DNA of 44,427 nucleotides from Planctomycetota bacterium (GCA_021809185.1 JAKBAI010000014.1:1-44427); one strand, 5' to 3'. Positions 1-8,871 are shown, counted from the stretch's first letter. Made by a program: numbers and translations. The notes: generated by a model from the letters alone, not told the origin.

Positions 1-457
1 ACTACGGTTTTTGATGTTACAAATGGTTCAAAATTATGGAGATATAGGAGAAGAATTAATGGAAACAGCCAAACAGGTATACGACCAAAACTTTAGCTAT
101 TCCCCAAATGAAAGTGGTTCTGTTGTTTCTCCAACGGGAGAATTATTTAGGTATCAGCTCGCGGAAGCGACTCGTCAGGGAGTAAATCAAGGACTAAAGC
201 AAGGGATGGACCAAGGACTAAAGCAAGGACTGGACCAAGGGCTAAAGCAAGGGATGGATCAAGGAATCAAACAAGGACTGGAGAAATTCCAGAATTCTCT
301 AAGCCTACGGTGCCAAAGAAAATTTAAAGAGATTCCCAAAGACGAAATAACTCAACTGGTTTTGAGTATTAAATCTTTGGACATTTTGGAATATTTGACA
401 AACGAACTGGATGAAATTTCAACTTGGGAAGATTTTCTGCGAGCAAAATCAAATTAG
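1..457 (+). CDS. Rpn-like C-terminal protein with Q-G-x-x repeats, copy 1 (5' end cut by window edge)
   Basis: The open frame runs from the window edge; the bases before the TTG at 11 match codons inside copy 2, so the start probably lies outside the window. The product has an N-terminal stretch (MLQMVQNYGDIG...), then nine tetrapeptides of the type QGLK/QGMD, then a short helical tail ending STWEDFLRAKSN. This repeat-plus-tail layout resembles the C-terminal part (DUF4351-like) of Rpn/PD-(D/E)XK recombination-promoting nucleases. No nuclease motif is visible in the part seen. The first half and the last 12 residues are nearly identical to copy 2, but the tail between them differs strongly. 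Function unknown; the family assignment is tentative. Confidence 0.5.
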   Translation, partial: LRFLMLQMVQNYGDIGEELMETAKQVYDQNFSYSPNESGSVVSPTGELFRYQLAEATRQGVNQGLKQGMDQGLKQGLDQGLKQGMDQGIKQGLEKFQNSLSLRCQRKFKEIPKDEITQLVLSIKSLDILEYLTNELDEISTWEDFLRAKSN

Positions 458-601
458 GGAATCTCGTCAAATTATTGATGATCTACGATAAGTATGAAAT
501 CGAGGTATCAGCTATTGAATTGCTAAAATGTACTCAGTCAAGCTCGTAATCGAAATGAATAAGTCTCCCTATAGACTTTCTCTATCTTCCTTGACATAGT
601 A

Positions 602-623
602 GGACTGGCATTCTTGCCTGTCC
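602..623. repeat. Small palindromic element, copy 1 (loop TTCT)
   Basis: GGACTGGCA, loop TTCT, TGCCTGTCC: a 9-bp stem with one mismatch in the spacer after the first Rpn-like gene, followed by CTAACATTT. The same element follows the second gene with its loop reverse-complemented. Confidence 0.7.
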
Positions 624-761
624 CTAACATTTACACTAACTTCTTGCTTTGACAAAAGGAAGAAATCTATTTTTAAGGATTCTGATCGTTTCCTTGAATG
701 CGACTTCGAAGTCACGGCTCTTTGCTTTTATGGGATAATTTCTAATCAAGAGCGGACAGCG

Positions 762-1208
762 ATGGATGGTTCACTACGGTTTTTGATGTTACAAATGGTT
801 CAAAATTATGGAGATATAGGAGGAGAATTAATGGAAACAGCCAAACAGGTATACGACCAAAACTTTAGCTATTCCCCAAATGAAAGTGGTTCTGTTGTTT
901 CTCCAACAGGAGAATTATTTAGGTATCAGCTCGCGGAAGCGAATCGCCAGGGAATAAATCAAGGACTAAAGCAAGGAATGGATCAAGGACTAAAGCAAGG
1001 AATGGATCAAGGACTAAAGCAAGGAGAAATCAGAAACTCGCAGAAGCTTTTGATAAAAGGGTGTCAGAAAAAGTTTCCTCACATTGATCAAAAAGTAATT
1101 GAGGAAACAATATTGGCAGAAGGGAGATTGAAAACGCTTGAAGATTGGTATGATCAACTATTTGAGACTTCAACCTGGGAAGATTTTCTGCGTGCAAAAT
1201 CAAATTAG
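762..1208 (+). CDS. Rpn-like C-terminal protein with Q-G-x-x repeats, copy 2
   Basis: Complete 148-residue frame starting at an ATG, a near copy of the gene at the window start. It has seven Q-G-x-x tetrapeptides (QGINQGLKQGMDQGLK...) where copy 1 has nine, a divergent middle tail, and the same final 12 residues. The frame stays open upstream to a TAG near 594, but I see no in-frame ATG there, so 762 is the likely start. It lacks the PD-(D/E)XK nuclease core expected in full-length Rpn proteins, so it is either a decayed remnant or a stand-alone C-terminal product. E. coli rpn genes make small in-frame C-terminal products that act as antitoxins; a similar role here is only a guess. Confidence 0.5.
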   Translation: MDGSLRFLMLQMVQNYGDIGGELMETAKQVYDQNFSYSPNESGSVVSPTGELFRYQLAEANRQGINQGLKQGMDQGLKQGMDQGLKQGEIRNSQKLLIKGCQKKFPHIDQKVIEETILAEGRLKTLEDWYDQLFETSTWEDFLRAKSN

Positions 1209-1352
1209 GGAAACTCTTCAAACTCTGGATGATCTGCGATAAGCATCAAAGAGAAGTATCTACTATTGAACTGCTTAAATGTACTAATTCAAGCTTGTAA
1301 TCGAGATAAATAAGTCTCTACAAAGACTTTCTCGATGTTCCTAGACATAGAA

Positions 1353-1374
1353 GGACAGGCAAGAATGCCTGTCC
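1353..1374. repeat. Small palindromic element, copy 2 (loop AGAA)
   Basis: GGACAGGCA, loop AGAA, TGCCTGTCC: a perfect 9-bp stem in the spacer after the second Rpn-like gene, followed by CTAACATTT as in copy 1. The loop is the reverse complement of copy 1's TTCT. It has no T-run, so it is unlikely to be an intrinsic terminator. Confidence 0.75.
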
Positions 1375-1626
1375 CTAACATTTCCCATTTATGATCACCT
1401 CTTGCTTTGGCTAAAGGAGGAAATTCATTTTTCAAGGAGTTTGACTTTTCCCTTGAATGAAACTAAGATGTCAACTCTTTTTGATTTTATGGGACAGTTT
1501 CTAAGTCGAGACCTACTCATCGGAATGATCCCCTGTGAAAGGGTTCATTTATCAATGGCAAAGCTTTATGAAATATCCATAATGATTAGAGAATAGCCAA
1601 GTACTCGAATAGAGGTTTATCCAATT

Positions 1627-2865
1627 TTATGAATCAACGGTACTGGATCGATGCAAAGAAAGCGACAAGCTATCCCAGCCGATGCCAAGCGAATCGCCGA
1701 GATGAATTTTATTTGCTCGCCAAGTCAGCGGTAAAGAACTAGAAAAATGTTCATCAACCAAAGAGGTTAGACCATTAACTGAATAGTCTACCATCGAGAT
1801 CGCGGGAAAACGGTAAGCTAGAGCCGCAGCGATTTCGGGAAGATAACGGGGAACAACCGTTACTGGGAACGGTTCCACGAGGGATAACATCTGGTAGAGG
1901 GGGGTGAGACCACCCAGTTGAAAGATGTCCGGTCGTAAAACACGGATAGCACCATGCTGTGCAGCGAGAAGAAAATCGATCGGTTTTGTCCAATTAGTCC
2001 CGGAAGCGAGCGGGATAGCTACCCGTTCTGCTAATTTTTGGTAGCCGAGTGGTCGATCCTCTTGGGCATTAGCCAATCGTAACGGTTCCTCAAACCAATC
2101 GGCTCCGAGATCTTCGTCCAAAAATGGGGCTAAGGCCAGAGCACCATTCCAATCCAAACTATTATTGGCACTTACCCCTAACCAGGTTTCTTCGCCAATG
2201 GTATCGCGTAATACCTGCAATTTTTCTGCTTCGGCTTCGAGATTGTTTGAGCCAACTTCGATCAGCAGACCAATAGCGCCTTGTTTTTGCCAGTATCGAA
2301 ATTCGGGCAGGATCGATGCCACTTCTTGGGAAGCTGAAGCGGTGCCGGAGACAAAAGCCGGCAAAGCCATTTTTTCTGGTCCAAAAAGCTTGTAAAGGGG
2401 TAGTTGTCTTTCTTTTGCTTTCAGATCCCACAGGGCCAGATCGATTGCCGCATAAGTATTGGCAAAGATGCTACTCCAGTTTTCTTTTCCTATTTTTTGC
2501 TGGCACTGCTGGAACTGGAATTCCGGATAGCCAATCTGCTGATCGATTAACAGGGGGAAAAATTCGTTCTCGGCAATGGCCTGAATCGTTTCTTTTTGCA
2601 GCGCGGAAGATAATCGGGCATAGCCGATTCCGAGCCATTGCGAATCGGTGCGAATTTGCACGCGGCACCAAATGGCTTGCGCGGGGGATTTCGATGGCTG
2701 TAGTTGTGTGGAAATAGGGATTCGGCTTGGAGCAGAATCGGTTCGATCTTCGAGGTTACCAGCGGAAGTTCTTGGCGGTACTGCCAGAGTGGTATTGATC
2801 TGTTTTGCGTGGTTGGTATTCTCTGGGATTTCAAAAAAGTCCAAAGAAGCGGAAAGGATTTTCAT
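1627..2865 (-). CDS. Enolase-superfamily (MenC/MLE-like) protein lacking most catalytic residues
   Basis: About 412 residues with the order of an enolase-superfamily barrel: N-terminal capping domain, then YAAIDLALWDLKAK, the WFEEPL strand and RPDIFQLGGLT. Key positions are altered: the K-x-K strand reads LLIEVG, the first metal ligand of the usual V-D-A-N motif is Ser (VSANNS, Ser codon 2170-2172), the third ligand of the G-E motif is Thr (SGTN, codon 1996-1998), and the late His motif reads VPRYLP. Only the second acidic ligand (FEEP) remains. It therefore looks like a pseudoenzyme or a very divergent member, not a working o-succinylbenzoate synthase or racemase. I chose the ATG at 2865 because GGAG lies six bases upstream; an in-frame ATG at 2886 has no clear ribosome site. 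It lies downstream of the liv operon, separated by 138 bp, on the same strand. Confidence 0.75.
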   Translation of the reverse strand: MKILSASLDFFEIPENTNHAKQINTTLAVPPRTSAGNLEDRTDSAPSRIPISTQLQPSKSPAQAIWCRVQIRTDSQWLGIGYARLSSALQKETIQAIAENEFFPLLIDQQIGYPEFQFQQCQQKIGKENWSSIFANTYAAIDLALWDLKAKERQLPLYKLFGPEKMALPAFVSGTASASQEVASILPEFRYWQKQGAIGLLIEVGSNNLEAEAEKLQVLRDTIGEETWLGVSANNSLDWNGALALAPFLDEDLGADWFEEPLRLANAQEDRPLGYQKLAERVAIPLASGTNWTKPIDFLLAAQHGAIRVLRPDIFQLGGLTPLYQMLSLVEPFPVTVVPRYLPEIAAALAYRFPAISMVDYSVNGLTSLVDEHFSSSLPLTWRANKIHLGDSLGIGWDSLSLSLHRSSTVDS

Positions 2866-3003
2866 TGTTGGCTCCAATATCGGCATTGATGAATGAGAGT
2901 ATAAAACGGCAAGACCATATGAATTAGAACGATTATACTAGAGAAATATATTAGGGATAATGAAATCGAAATAGTCTTCTAAGATAGGGATTTATAAAGT
3001 CGA

Positions 3004-3738
3004 TTATTCAAAACCAAGATAGGCTTCTTGAACCCGTTTATCTTTCAGAAGATCCTGAGAAGGGCCGCTCAGAGTTATTCGTCCCGATTCCATTACATAA
3101 CCGCGATGTGAAATTTCCAAGGCATGGTGGGCATTTTGTTCCACTAGTAAGACCGACATGCCTTTGCCTACTTCTCCATTCATTCCTGTTTTGTTTAGTT
3201 CCCGAATGACTTCAAGAATTTGCTTGACGATCATAGGAGCCAAACCGAGAGAAGGTTCATCCAGAATGAGAAGTTTAGGCCGGCTCATCAGAGCACGCGC
3301 GATCGCTAGCATTTGCTGTTGCCCACCCGATAAAGTCCCGCCGAGCTGATGTTTCCTCTCTTCGAGAATCGGGAAATACTGATACATTTTCTGGAGGTCG
3401 CTAGTTATTTGATTATCTTTGCGGGTGAAGGCTCCCATTTGCAGATTTTCGAGGACGGTCAAGCGCGGAAAAATTTTTCTTCCTTCGGGCGCATGGGCAA
3501 TTCCCATTTGCACCAGCTTGCAGGTTGCTTGTTTGGTAATCGAAGCACCATTAAAATGGATCGAGCCGCTGCGAACCGGAACGCACCCGGATACCGTCAT
3601 CAGCATGGTCGTTTTCCCGGCCCCATTCGCGCCAATAACAGCAACTATCTCCCCTTCGTGTACCTCCAAGCTAATTCCATGCAAAACTTCAATTAGCCCG
3701 TACCCAGCCTTTAAATCCTGGATCGATAATAAACTCAT
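3004..3738 (-). CDS. livF: Branched-chain amino acid-type ABC importer, ATP-binding protein LivF
   Basis: 244 residues, the normal LivF length. Walker A is GANGAGKTT, the signature is LSGGQQQMLAIARAL, Walker B is LLILDEPSLGLAP, and the H-loop region is LLVEQNAHHAL, the LivF form. It would pair with LivG under the LivH/LivM permeases to power uptake of branched-chain amino acids or related polar substrates. It is the last gene of the minus-strand liv order K-H-M-G-F, 153 bp after livG. I start it at the ATG (3738), giving MSLLSIQDL as in the family; an upstream TTG (3759) adds seven residues and is less likely. A 12-residue spacer (NKTGMNGEVGKG) sits between Walker B and the H-loop. Confidence 0.93.
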   Translation of the reverse strand: MSLLSIQDLKAGYGLIEVLHGISLEVHEGEIVAVIGANGAGKTTMLMTVSGCVPVRSGSIHFNGASITKQATCKLVQMGIAHAPEGRKIFPRLTVLENLQMGAFTRKDNQITSDLQKMYQYFPILEERKHQLGGTLSGGQQQMLAIARALMSRPKLLILDEPSLGLAPMIVKQILEVIRELNKTGMNGEVGKGMSVLLVEQNAHHALEISHRGYVMESGRITLSGPSQDLLKDKRVQEAYLGFE

Positions 3739-3891
3739 GAATATTCTCTTATCTGCCAATCACTTGGATTTTACTATCCCTATTATTTCGCGAACCGATT
3801 TTATTCGGGCAGAGCAGCAAAACAGGATCGGCACCTAATTAATAAGCAATTTTTGTGATTTTGGCCAAAACAGCAATCGTTCAGGCCCTCT

Positions 3892-4920
3892 CTATTCTCC
3901 TAGATAGGCTTTAATGACTTCGGGATGTACCCGTATCTCTTTCGGTGTTCCTTCAGCAATTTTTTTTCCATAATCGAGCACCACAATCCGATCTGAAATC
4001 CCCATAACCAATTTCATGTCGTGTTCTATTAGTAAAATCGTTATTTTCAGCTCGTCTCGAACCTGTCGAATAAATCGCATCAGTTCATTTTTTTCGGTGG
4101 GGTTCATCCCCGCAGCAGGTTCGTCTAGAAGTAAGAGAGCCGGTTTGCAGGCCAGAGCACGGGCAATTTCCAAACGGCGTTGATCTCCATAGGGGAGATT
4201 TCGAGCTAGTAAATTTTCTTTATCGGCAAGACCAACATAGTGAAGCAATTTCAGGGCACGTTGATGAGCCTCTTCTTCGAGGCGATTCGAAGAAGGCAAA
4301 CGAAAGATACTCGACCAAAAAGAACATTTACATTCATGATTGAGACCGATGAGAATATTTTCGAGAACGGTCATATTTTGAAATAAGCGGATATTCTGGA
4401 AGGTTCTGGCAATGCCCATTCGGCCAATCGAATCGGTGGTTCGACGGGATCGATTCCAAACCGAGAAGCTTGCGGCCACACCAATGACAAAACCAGAAAC
4501 TAGAGCGATTTGAGCCGTTGATAGGCGTGCTTCGATATATTCTTTGGCACTTTGCCAAGCCGCGGCATAACTGAATGTATCGGTAATATTATTGTCGCGG
4601 ATCGATTTTTGCCAGAGTTGATTGACATTGACGCCAATCAGCATGGCAAATAGACCGGTAAACAGACCGATCAATAGCCAAAAGAGAAACTGTCGAAATC
4701 GGAATGGGGAGTATTGCGTTTTCCCTTGAAAAAGAATCTCCCCTTGGCTAGGTTGATAGACAGCGGAAATGGCATTGAAAATCGTTGTTTTACCGGCACC
4801 GTTCGGGCCAATAACTGCATAGATTTCCCCTTCGGCAACCTGGAAGGAAACATCGTTTACAGCAACCAGTCCACCAAATCTCATGGTTAATTGCTTGATC
4901 TGTAAAATGGCCGGATTCAT
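3892..4920 (-). CDS. livG: ABC importer ATP-binding protein LivG with a two-helix membrane insertion
   Basis: 342 residues against about 255 usual. All ATPase motifs are present: Walker A GPNGAGKTT (38-46), Q-loop RTFQNIRLF (172-180), signature LPYGDQRRLEIARAL, Walker B LLLLDEPAAGMN and H-loop LLIEHDM. Between the strand ending at Lys67 and GIARTFQ (169) lie about 85 extra residues (about 70-163; nucleotides 4432-4713) with two hydrophobic segments at about 76-97 and 137-155, joined by a polar loop. This is predicted to place a membrane hairpin inside the nucleotide-binding domain, between Walker A and the Q-loop, close to where the permease coupling helices dock. The reading frame is intact on both sides, so it is not a frameshift artefact. 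Position between livM and livF supports the LivG assignment. Confidence 0.92.
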   Translation of the reverse strand: MNPAILQIKQLTMRFGGLVAVNDVSFQVAEGEIYAVIGPNGAGKTTIFNAISAVYQPSQGEILFQGKTQYSPFRFRQFLFWLLIGLFTGLFAMLIGVNVNQLWQKSIRDNNITDTFSYAAAWQSAKEYIEARLSTAQIALVSGFVIGVAASFSVWNRSRRTTDSIGRMGIARTFQNIRLFQNMTVLENILIGLNHECKCSFWSSIFRLPSSNRLEEEAHQRALKLLHYVGLADKENLLARNLPYGDQRRLEIARALACKPALLLLDEPAAGMNPTEKNELMRFIRQVRDELKITILLIEHDMKLVMGISDRIVVLDYGKKIAEGTPKEIRVHPEVIKAYLGE

Positions 4921-5023
4921 TATTTTCTATCTCACGGGGACCAGGGGATCTTGATTATAATATAAAGAAATAGGATTCATTGCGTATTCGCTGTCAAAGA
5001 TAGTGAAGAGAAAAGTTTCAATT

Positions 5024-6205
5024 CTAGTTTTCCTGTTTGGCCGAGTTAGAATCAAGAGGGGAATTCGAGGGGGCGATCGAAACAGATCCTTGCGGAGAAA
5101 CAGTCGATTGGCTGGCCGATTCGAGTGGGGTTTTAACTGCCCTGGATTTGCGCTGGGCTGGGAAAAGGCCTTCGGGACGATAGCGCATAATCAAGATGAG
5201 GACACCGCCGAAAAGCGCAAATTTCCAATTCGAAGGTTGCAGCAGATTTTTGACTTTGGTGGACCAGGTTGTCTGCTGGATTTGCGTATTCAAAATATCG
5301 GCAAGGATCGTATCATATCCGACGAGAATGAAAGCTCCTACCAGCAATCCTCGGCGGTTACCAAGTCCGCCCAAAATGAGACAGCAGAGCATCAAAATGG
5401 AGCGATTGAAACCGTAGTCTTTCGGGCCAGCAGTGCTCGAAATACTGGTTACATACAGGCATCCTGCTAGCCCGGAAATAGCCCCTGCTAGAGCTAGAGC
5501 GATCAATTTTAATTTGACTGGGCTTAGTCCCATACACGATGCGGCCAATTCGTCTTCACGCAGAGCAACCAGCGCTCGCCCCAGAGCCGATTGTTCTAAA
5601 TTATGCAATAGCCAATAGACCAACATCAACATCAATAGCGTAAGCAGATAGAAGTTGGGGAATATTTTCCAATCGTAATTCAACCAGGTTTCACTGAACC
5701 CAAGAGATTTGAATAAGGGATAAGACCATTTAGGTACCAGTGCAGGATCGACCGGAGAAAGACTTTGCGTCCCTGCGGTAATACTTTCCATATTTTGAAT
5801 AACGAAGATGATAATCTGGCCAAAGCCGAGTGTAACCAGCGCGAGATAGTCTCCGCGTAAGCGCAGCATCGGGGCAGTGAATACGACAGCGGCGATTGCT
5901 GCCGTTACAATAGCAATGACGATCAAATATAGAAAACAGAATTCGAATGGAAAAATGGGGGTACATAAAATCCCAGTCATATAGGCACCAATGCCAAAAT
6001 AACCAGCGATCCCCAGATGCAAAATACCTGTATACCCAACGATCACATGGAGAGCGAGAGCCAGAAGCGAATAGATCATCAGCGAATTGAATTTGGTCGC
6101 TATTTCTAATCGACTATCCGCAGGAAAAAAATAGGGAACGGCACCGAGTAGGATCAGATAATATACCGCCCAGAATTGCAAAATTTGTTTCAAGATCGAT
6201 TTCAT
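5024..6205 (-). CDS. livM: Branched-chain amino acid-type ABC importer permease LivM
   Basis: About 393 residues, strongly hydrophobic with many membrane segments and the LivM family pattern (IVGYTGILHLGIAGYFGIGAY; LRLRGDYLALVTLGFGQII; CCLILGGLGNRRG). It forms the membrane channel with LivH. The start is the ATG at 6205, which overlaps the livH stop by one base (TAATG), implying translational coupling; an in-frame open stretch further upstream lies within livH and is ignored. A polar Ser/Pro-rich tail of about 35 residues follows the last membrane segment, beyond the usual LivM end. Confidence 0.92.
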   Translation of the reverse strand: MKSILKQILQFWAVYYLILLGAVPYFFPADSRLEIATKFNSLMIYSLLALALHVIVGYTGILHLGIAGYFGIGAYMTGILCTPIFPFEFCFLYLIVIAIVTAAIAAVVFTAPMLRLRGDYLALVTLGFGQIIIFVIQNMESITAGTQSLSPVDPALVPKWSYPLFKSLGFSETWLNYDWKIFPNFYLLTLLMLMLVYWLLHNLEQSALGRALVALREDELAASCMGLSPVKLKLIALALAGAISGLAGCLYVTSISSTAGPKDYGFNRSILMLCCLILGGLGNRRGLLVGAFILVGYDTILADILNTQIQQTTWSTKVKNLLQPSNWKFALFGGVLILIMRYRPEGLFPAQRKSRAVKTPLESASQSTVSPQGSVSIAPSNSPLDSNSAKQEN

Positions 6206-7164
6206 TAAACTTTTTCCCGCACACGGGCCCCCAGTAAGCCAGTGGGTCGAAAAATCAGAATGAGAATCAGGATCAGAAAGATCATGGCTTCTGTCCACTT
6301 CTCATCGATATAACCACTCCCCAAGGAACGGACGAGGCCGATCAACAATCCTCCCAAAACCGCTCCAGGAATATTTCCTATGCCACCCACCACCGCTGCG
6401 GTGAAGGCATATAGCCCGTTCTGGAACCCCATCTGATAACTAACGGTATTATTAAACAATCCATAAATAACACTCGCAACTCCGGCCAAGGCTCCACCTA
6501 GCAAAAAGGTAATGCTGATCACGCGGTTGACATCTATCCCCATCAATGCTGCTGCGGTCGGATTCTGCGCGGTTGCGCGCATCGCTTTACCTATATTGGT
6601 ATATTTGACAAAAACGGTAAGTGCTATCATAATCGGAACGGTTACCGCAATCACCATGAGAGCCTGATACGAAAACTGAATCGAGCTGCTTGGAAAGACT
6701 TTTTCACGAGTCACCAAACTCGGAAAGGCAACATCGACCGGACCGTACCAGAATAGGCCGATATTCATAAATATAAATGAAACACCAATGGCAGAAACCA
6801 GTGGTGCCAATTTGGGGGCTTGCCGGAGCGGTTTGTAAATCAGATAATCTACTCCCGCGTTAACAAATGCACAAAATATTGGCACAGCGAGTAATAGAAT
6901 GGCAATGCTAAAGCTTATATAAAAAGTGCTTGCGGAACTACCCCCTTTATCCAAACCAAACCAACTCAGCATCGTTAACGCCAAAAACGATCCCAGCATA
7001 AAGAGATCGCCATGAGCGAAATTAATCAACTCGATAATCCCATACACCATGGTGTAACCCAAAGCAATGAGAGCATATAGAGAGCCGTTAGATAAACCGA
7101 TGATGATATACTGAATCAGCTGATCCAGTTCGGCACTAGCCAATAACGGCATGAATTGTCCCAT
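6205..7164 (-). CDS. livH: Branched-chain amino acid-type ABC importer permease LivH
   Basis: 319 residues with several hydrophobic segments and typical LivH motifs: GLSNGSLYALIALGYTMVYG near the N-terminus, ELINFAHGDLFMLG, RATAQNPTAAALMGIDVNRV and GGIGNIPGAVLGG. Partner of LivM. Starts with ATG at 7164 (a second ATG at 7152 is possible). The stop codon overlaps the livM start. It lies 151 bp downstream of the gene for the binding protein. Confidence 0.93.
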   Translation of the reverse strand: MGQFMPLLASAELDQLIQYIIIGLSNGSLYALIALGYTMVYGIIELINFAHGDLFMLGSFLALTMLSWFGLDKGGSSASTFYISFSIAILLLAVPIFCAFVNAGVDYLIYKPLRQAPKLAPLVSAIGVSFIFMNIGLFWYGPVDVAFPSLVTREKVFPSSSIQFSYQALMVIAVTVPIMIALTVFVKYTNIGKAMRATAQNPTAAALMGIDVNRVISITFLLGGALAGVASVIYGLFNNTVSYQMGFQNGLYAFTAAVVGGIGNIPGAVLGGLLIGLVRSLGSGYIDEKWTEAMIFLILILILIFRPTGLLGARVREKV

Positions 7165-7315
7165 AATTGATTATGATTCCTCTAGCCCTTTTTCCAATTC
7201 TCGTTTTGATCCAAAGAAAAATATCCCGAATCGCTTTTTAGATCTGCTTATCAGAATATCAGTATACGGATGTTATTAGCCTTGACATTGCTTTTTATCC
7301 TAGCTGACTATCTGG

Positions 7316-8539
7316 TCATTCGCAGGGGATAAACTTGCCATTTTCCACCTTACTGACAGTGAAAATTTCATTATCGGTATCCCCATTGACATCAAAACTC
7401 CATTTTCCAATCGCCCCCTTATCAAAATTGCGAATGTTGAGGGCAGCTTCGCAAATTTTCTTGCGATCTTTGGTCTTGGCAATGGTTATTGCTTCTATCG
7501 CTATCTTAGCTGCTTCATAGCCATATAACGAATACGCTTCGGGCATTTTTCCAAATTTCTCCTGATATTTTTTGACGAATACTTCTCCGCTTCCTGTCAG
7601 CTTGGATGGGTCTTTTCCGCCGAAAGTTACATAGCATCGCCCGTTGACATTTTCTTCCCCTGCTGCGGAAATGAATGCTGTTTCATAGCACCCATCTGGA
7701 GCTATCATTGGGCATTTCATCCCTGCTTTTACAATATCTTTGGCAACTTGACCCCCTTTGGTTTGCGACGTTCCACCAAAATAGATCGCATCGGGGCCTT
7801 GGCCATTGTTTAAACTCTTGATTCGCAACATCAACGCATTGAATTCTTGCTGGGCCGAATTGATGCTTTCATGTCCCAATACTTCGATATGATATTTTTC
7901 TTTACATGCTTTTTCAAACATGTCGGCAACCCCTTTGCCATATGCTTGGGTATCATCCAGAATGAAAACTGTTTTACAATTTAATTTTTCCGAAGCAAAT
8001 TTCGCCGCAAATGGTCCTTGCAAATCATCGGCGGGTACCACTCGGGTAAAATTGATTTTCCCGGTCGGTCGATAGATACCTGGTGCTTTTGGTGTAAATC
8101 CCGGTTTTGTAAGATCGGGTAGAGTGCAAGCCGGCGAAATCATCAACACCCCTGACCGATTCAATATCGGCATCGATATTTTCGCCGCTCCTGAATTATA
8201 TGGCCCTATGTATACCATTACGTTTGGATCATTCGATGCTTTCTGAGCATTTCCCGTTTCCATTTCTGGCGTCCATTCCCCTGCCACTGCCGTTGCATCA
8301 TCCAGATCCAGATATTCTAATTTGAAATCCCCTATCGTATAATCACACTCTTCTAAAGCCATGCGAATTCCGTTCACGATCGAATCGGTTTGCCCCTGCG
8401 CACTCCCTGTTCTTGGCAGGCTTGAAACGATTACAATCTTTTTATTTGAATCCCCCTCTTTCCCGGATTGACATCCAATTATCCCAACTATTCCTATCGC
8501 TGAATACAGCATGATGAAAAGTATCTTGATCGATTTCAT
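7316..8539 (-). CDS. livK: Branched-chain amino acid-type ABC importer, substrate-binding lipoprotein
   Basis: 407-residue periplasmic binding protein of the LivJ/LivK class (type I fold). A lipoprotein signal with lipobox IIGC places the modified Cys at residue 23. Motifs include the 'SLPRTGSAQGQTDSIVNGI' opening and MVYIGPYNSGAAKISMPI. It should capture the ligand and deliver it to LivHM. The start ATG is preceded closely by TAGGGAA, a good ribosome site. First gene of the operon, so a promoter is expected in 8540-8871. Ligand identity cannot be read from the sequence; branched-chain amino acids, other amino acids or amides are possible. Confidence 0.9.
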   Translation of the reverse strand: MKSIKILFIMLYSAIGIVGIIGCQSGKEGDSNKKIVIVSSLPRTGSAQGQTDSIVNGIRMALEECDYTIGDFKLEYLDLDDATAVAGEWTPEMETGNAQKASNDPNVMVYIGPYNSGAAKISMPILNRSGVLMISPACTLPDLTKPGFTPKAPGIYRPTGKINFTRVVPADDLQGPFAAKFASEKLNCKTVFILDDTQAYGKGVADMFEKACKEKYHIEVLGHESINSAQQEFNALMLRIKSLNNGQGPDAIYFGGTSQTKGGQVAKDIVKAGMKCPMIAPDGCYETAFISAAGEENVNGRCYVTFGGKDPSKLTGSGEVFVKKYQEKFGKMPEAYSLYGYEAAKIAIEAITIAKTKDRKKICEAALNIRNFDKGAIGKWSFDVNGDTDNEIFTVSKVENGKFIPCE

Positions 8540-8871
8540 TTGATTCCCTATGCAATTGTTGACTGCTTTAACCAGATGGATTCCTATTTATTTTCTAAGA
8601 AATCCCATTCGAATGGGACGCTTATTTCTCATCACTTTTGGAAACCCACTTTGGTATTCTTTATTTGGTTTATTTAACTTTCTTTAACTTTTTTTGTTGA
8701 GCTTATTTCACTGGTCTCAACTTACCGATTTAAAATCGATATGATTATTAGATCACTTTGGCTGTTATATATTCCTAATTTCTATTCGCAATCATGATTA
8801 TTTTCTTTTCGTCTTTTATCCTATTCTTATGACTTATTATAAATATTCAATTTTTCCAAGATTTATACTCG
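8540..8871. other. Intergenic region upstream of the liv operon
   Basis: About 330 bp of AT-rich sequence between dtd and livK. It holds pyrimidine-rich runs (for example ttaactttctttaac near 8670-8690) and no frame worth calling. It probably carries the livK promoter on the minus strand, but I cannot pick out a confident pair of promoter hexamers or a terminator. Confidence 0.5.

Larger units (their letters stand above)
1..1511 (+). repeat. Tandem duplication of gene plus spacer (about 0.75-0.77 kb period)
   Basis: Copy 1 of the Rpn-like gene and its spacer (to about 761) are followed by a second gene and spacer (762 to about 1511). Offsets are 772 bp in the coding start and 751 bp at the spacer palindrome. 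The spacers share many blocks, such as the palindromic element, a purine-rich block near 660/1415 and 'ttttatggga'. After about 1511 the similarity stops where a third gene copy would begin. Nothing convincing is coded in the spacer at 458-761 or in 1209-1626. Confidence 0.8.

Noticed and set aside
1402-1596. 64-residue open frame after the second Rpn-like gene
   Set aside because: It lies in the duplicated spacer; the first spacer copy does not preserve the frame, so it is unlikely to be coding.
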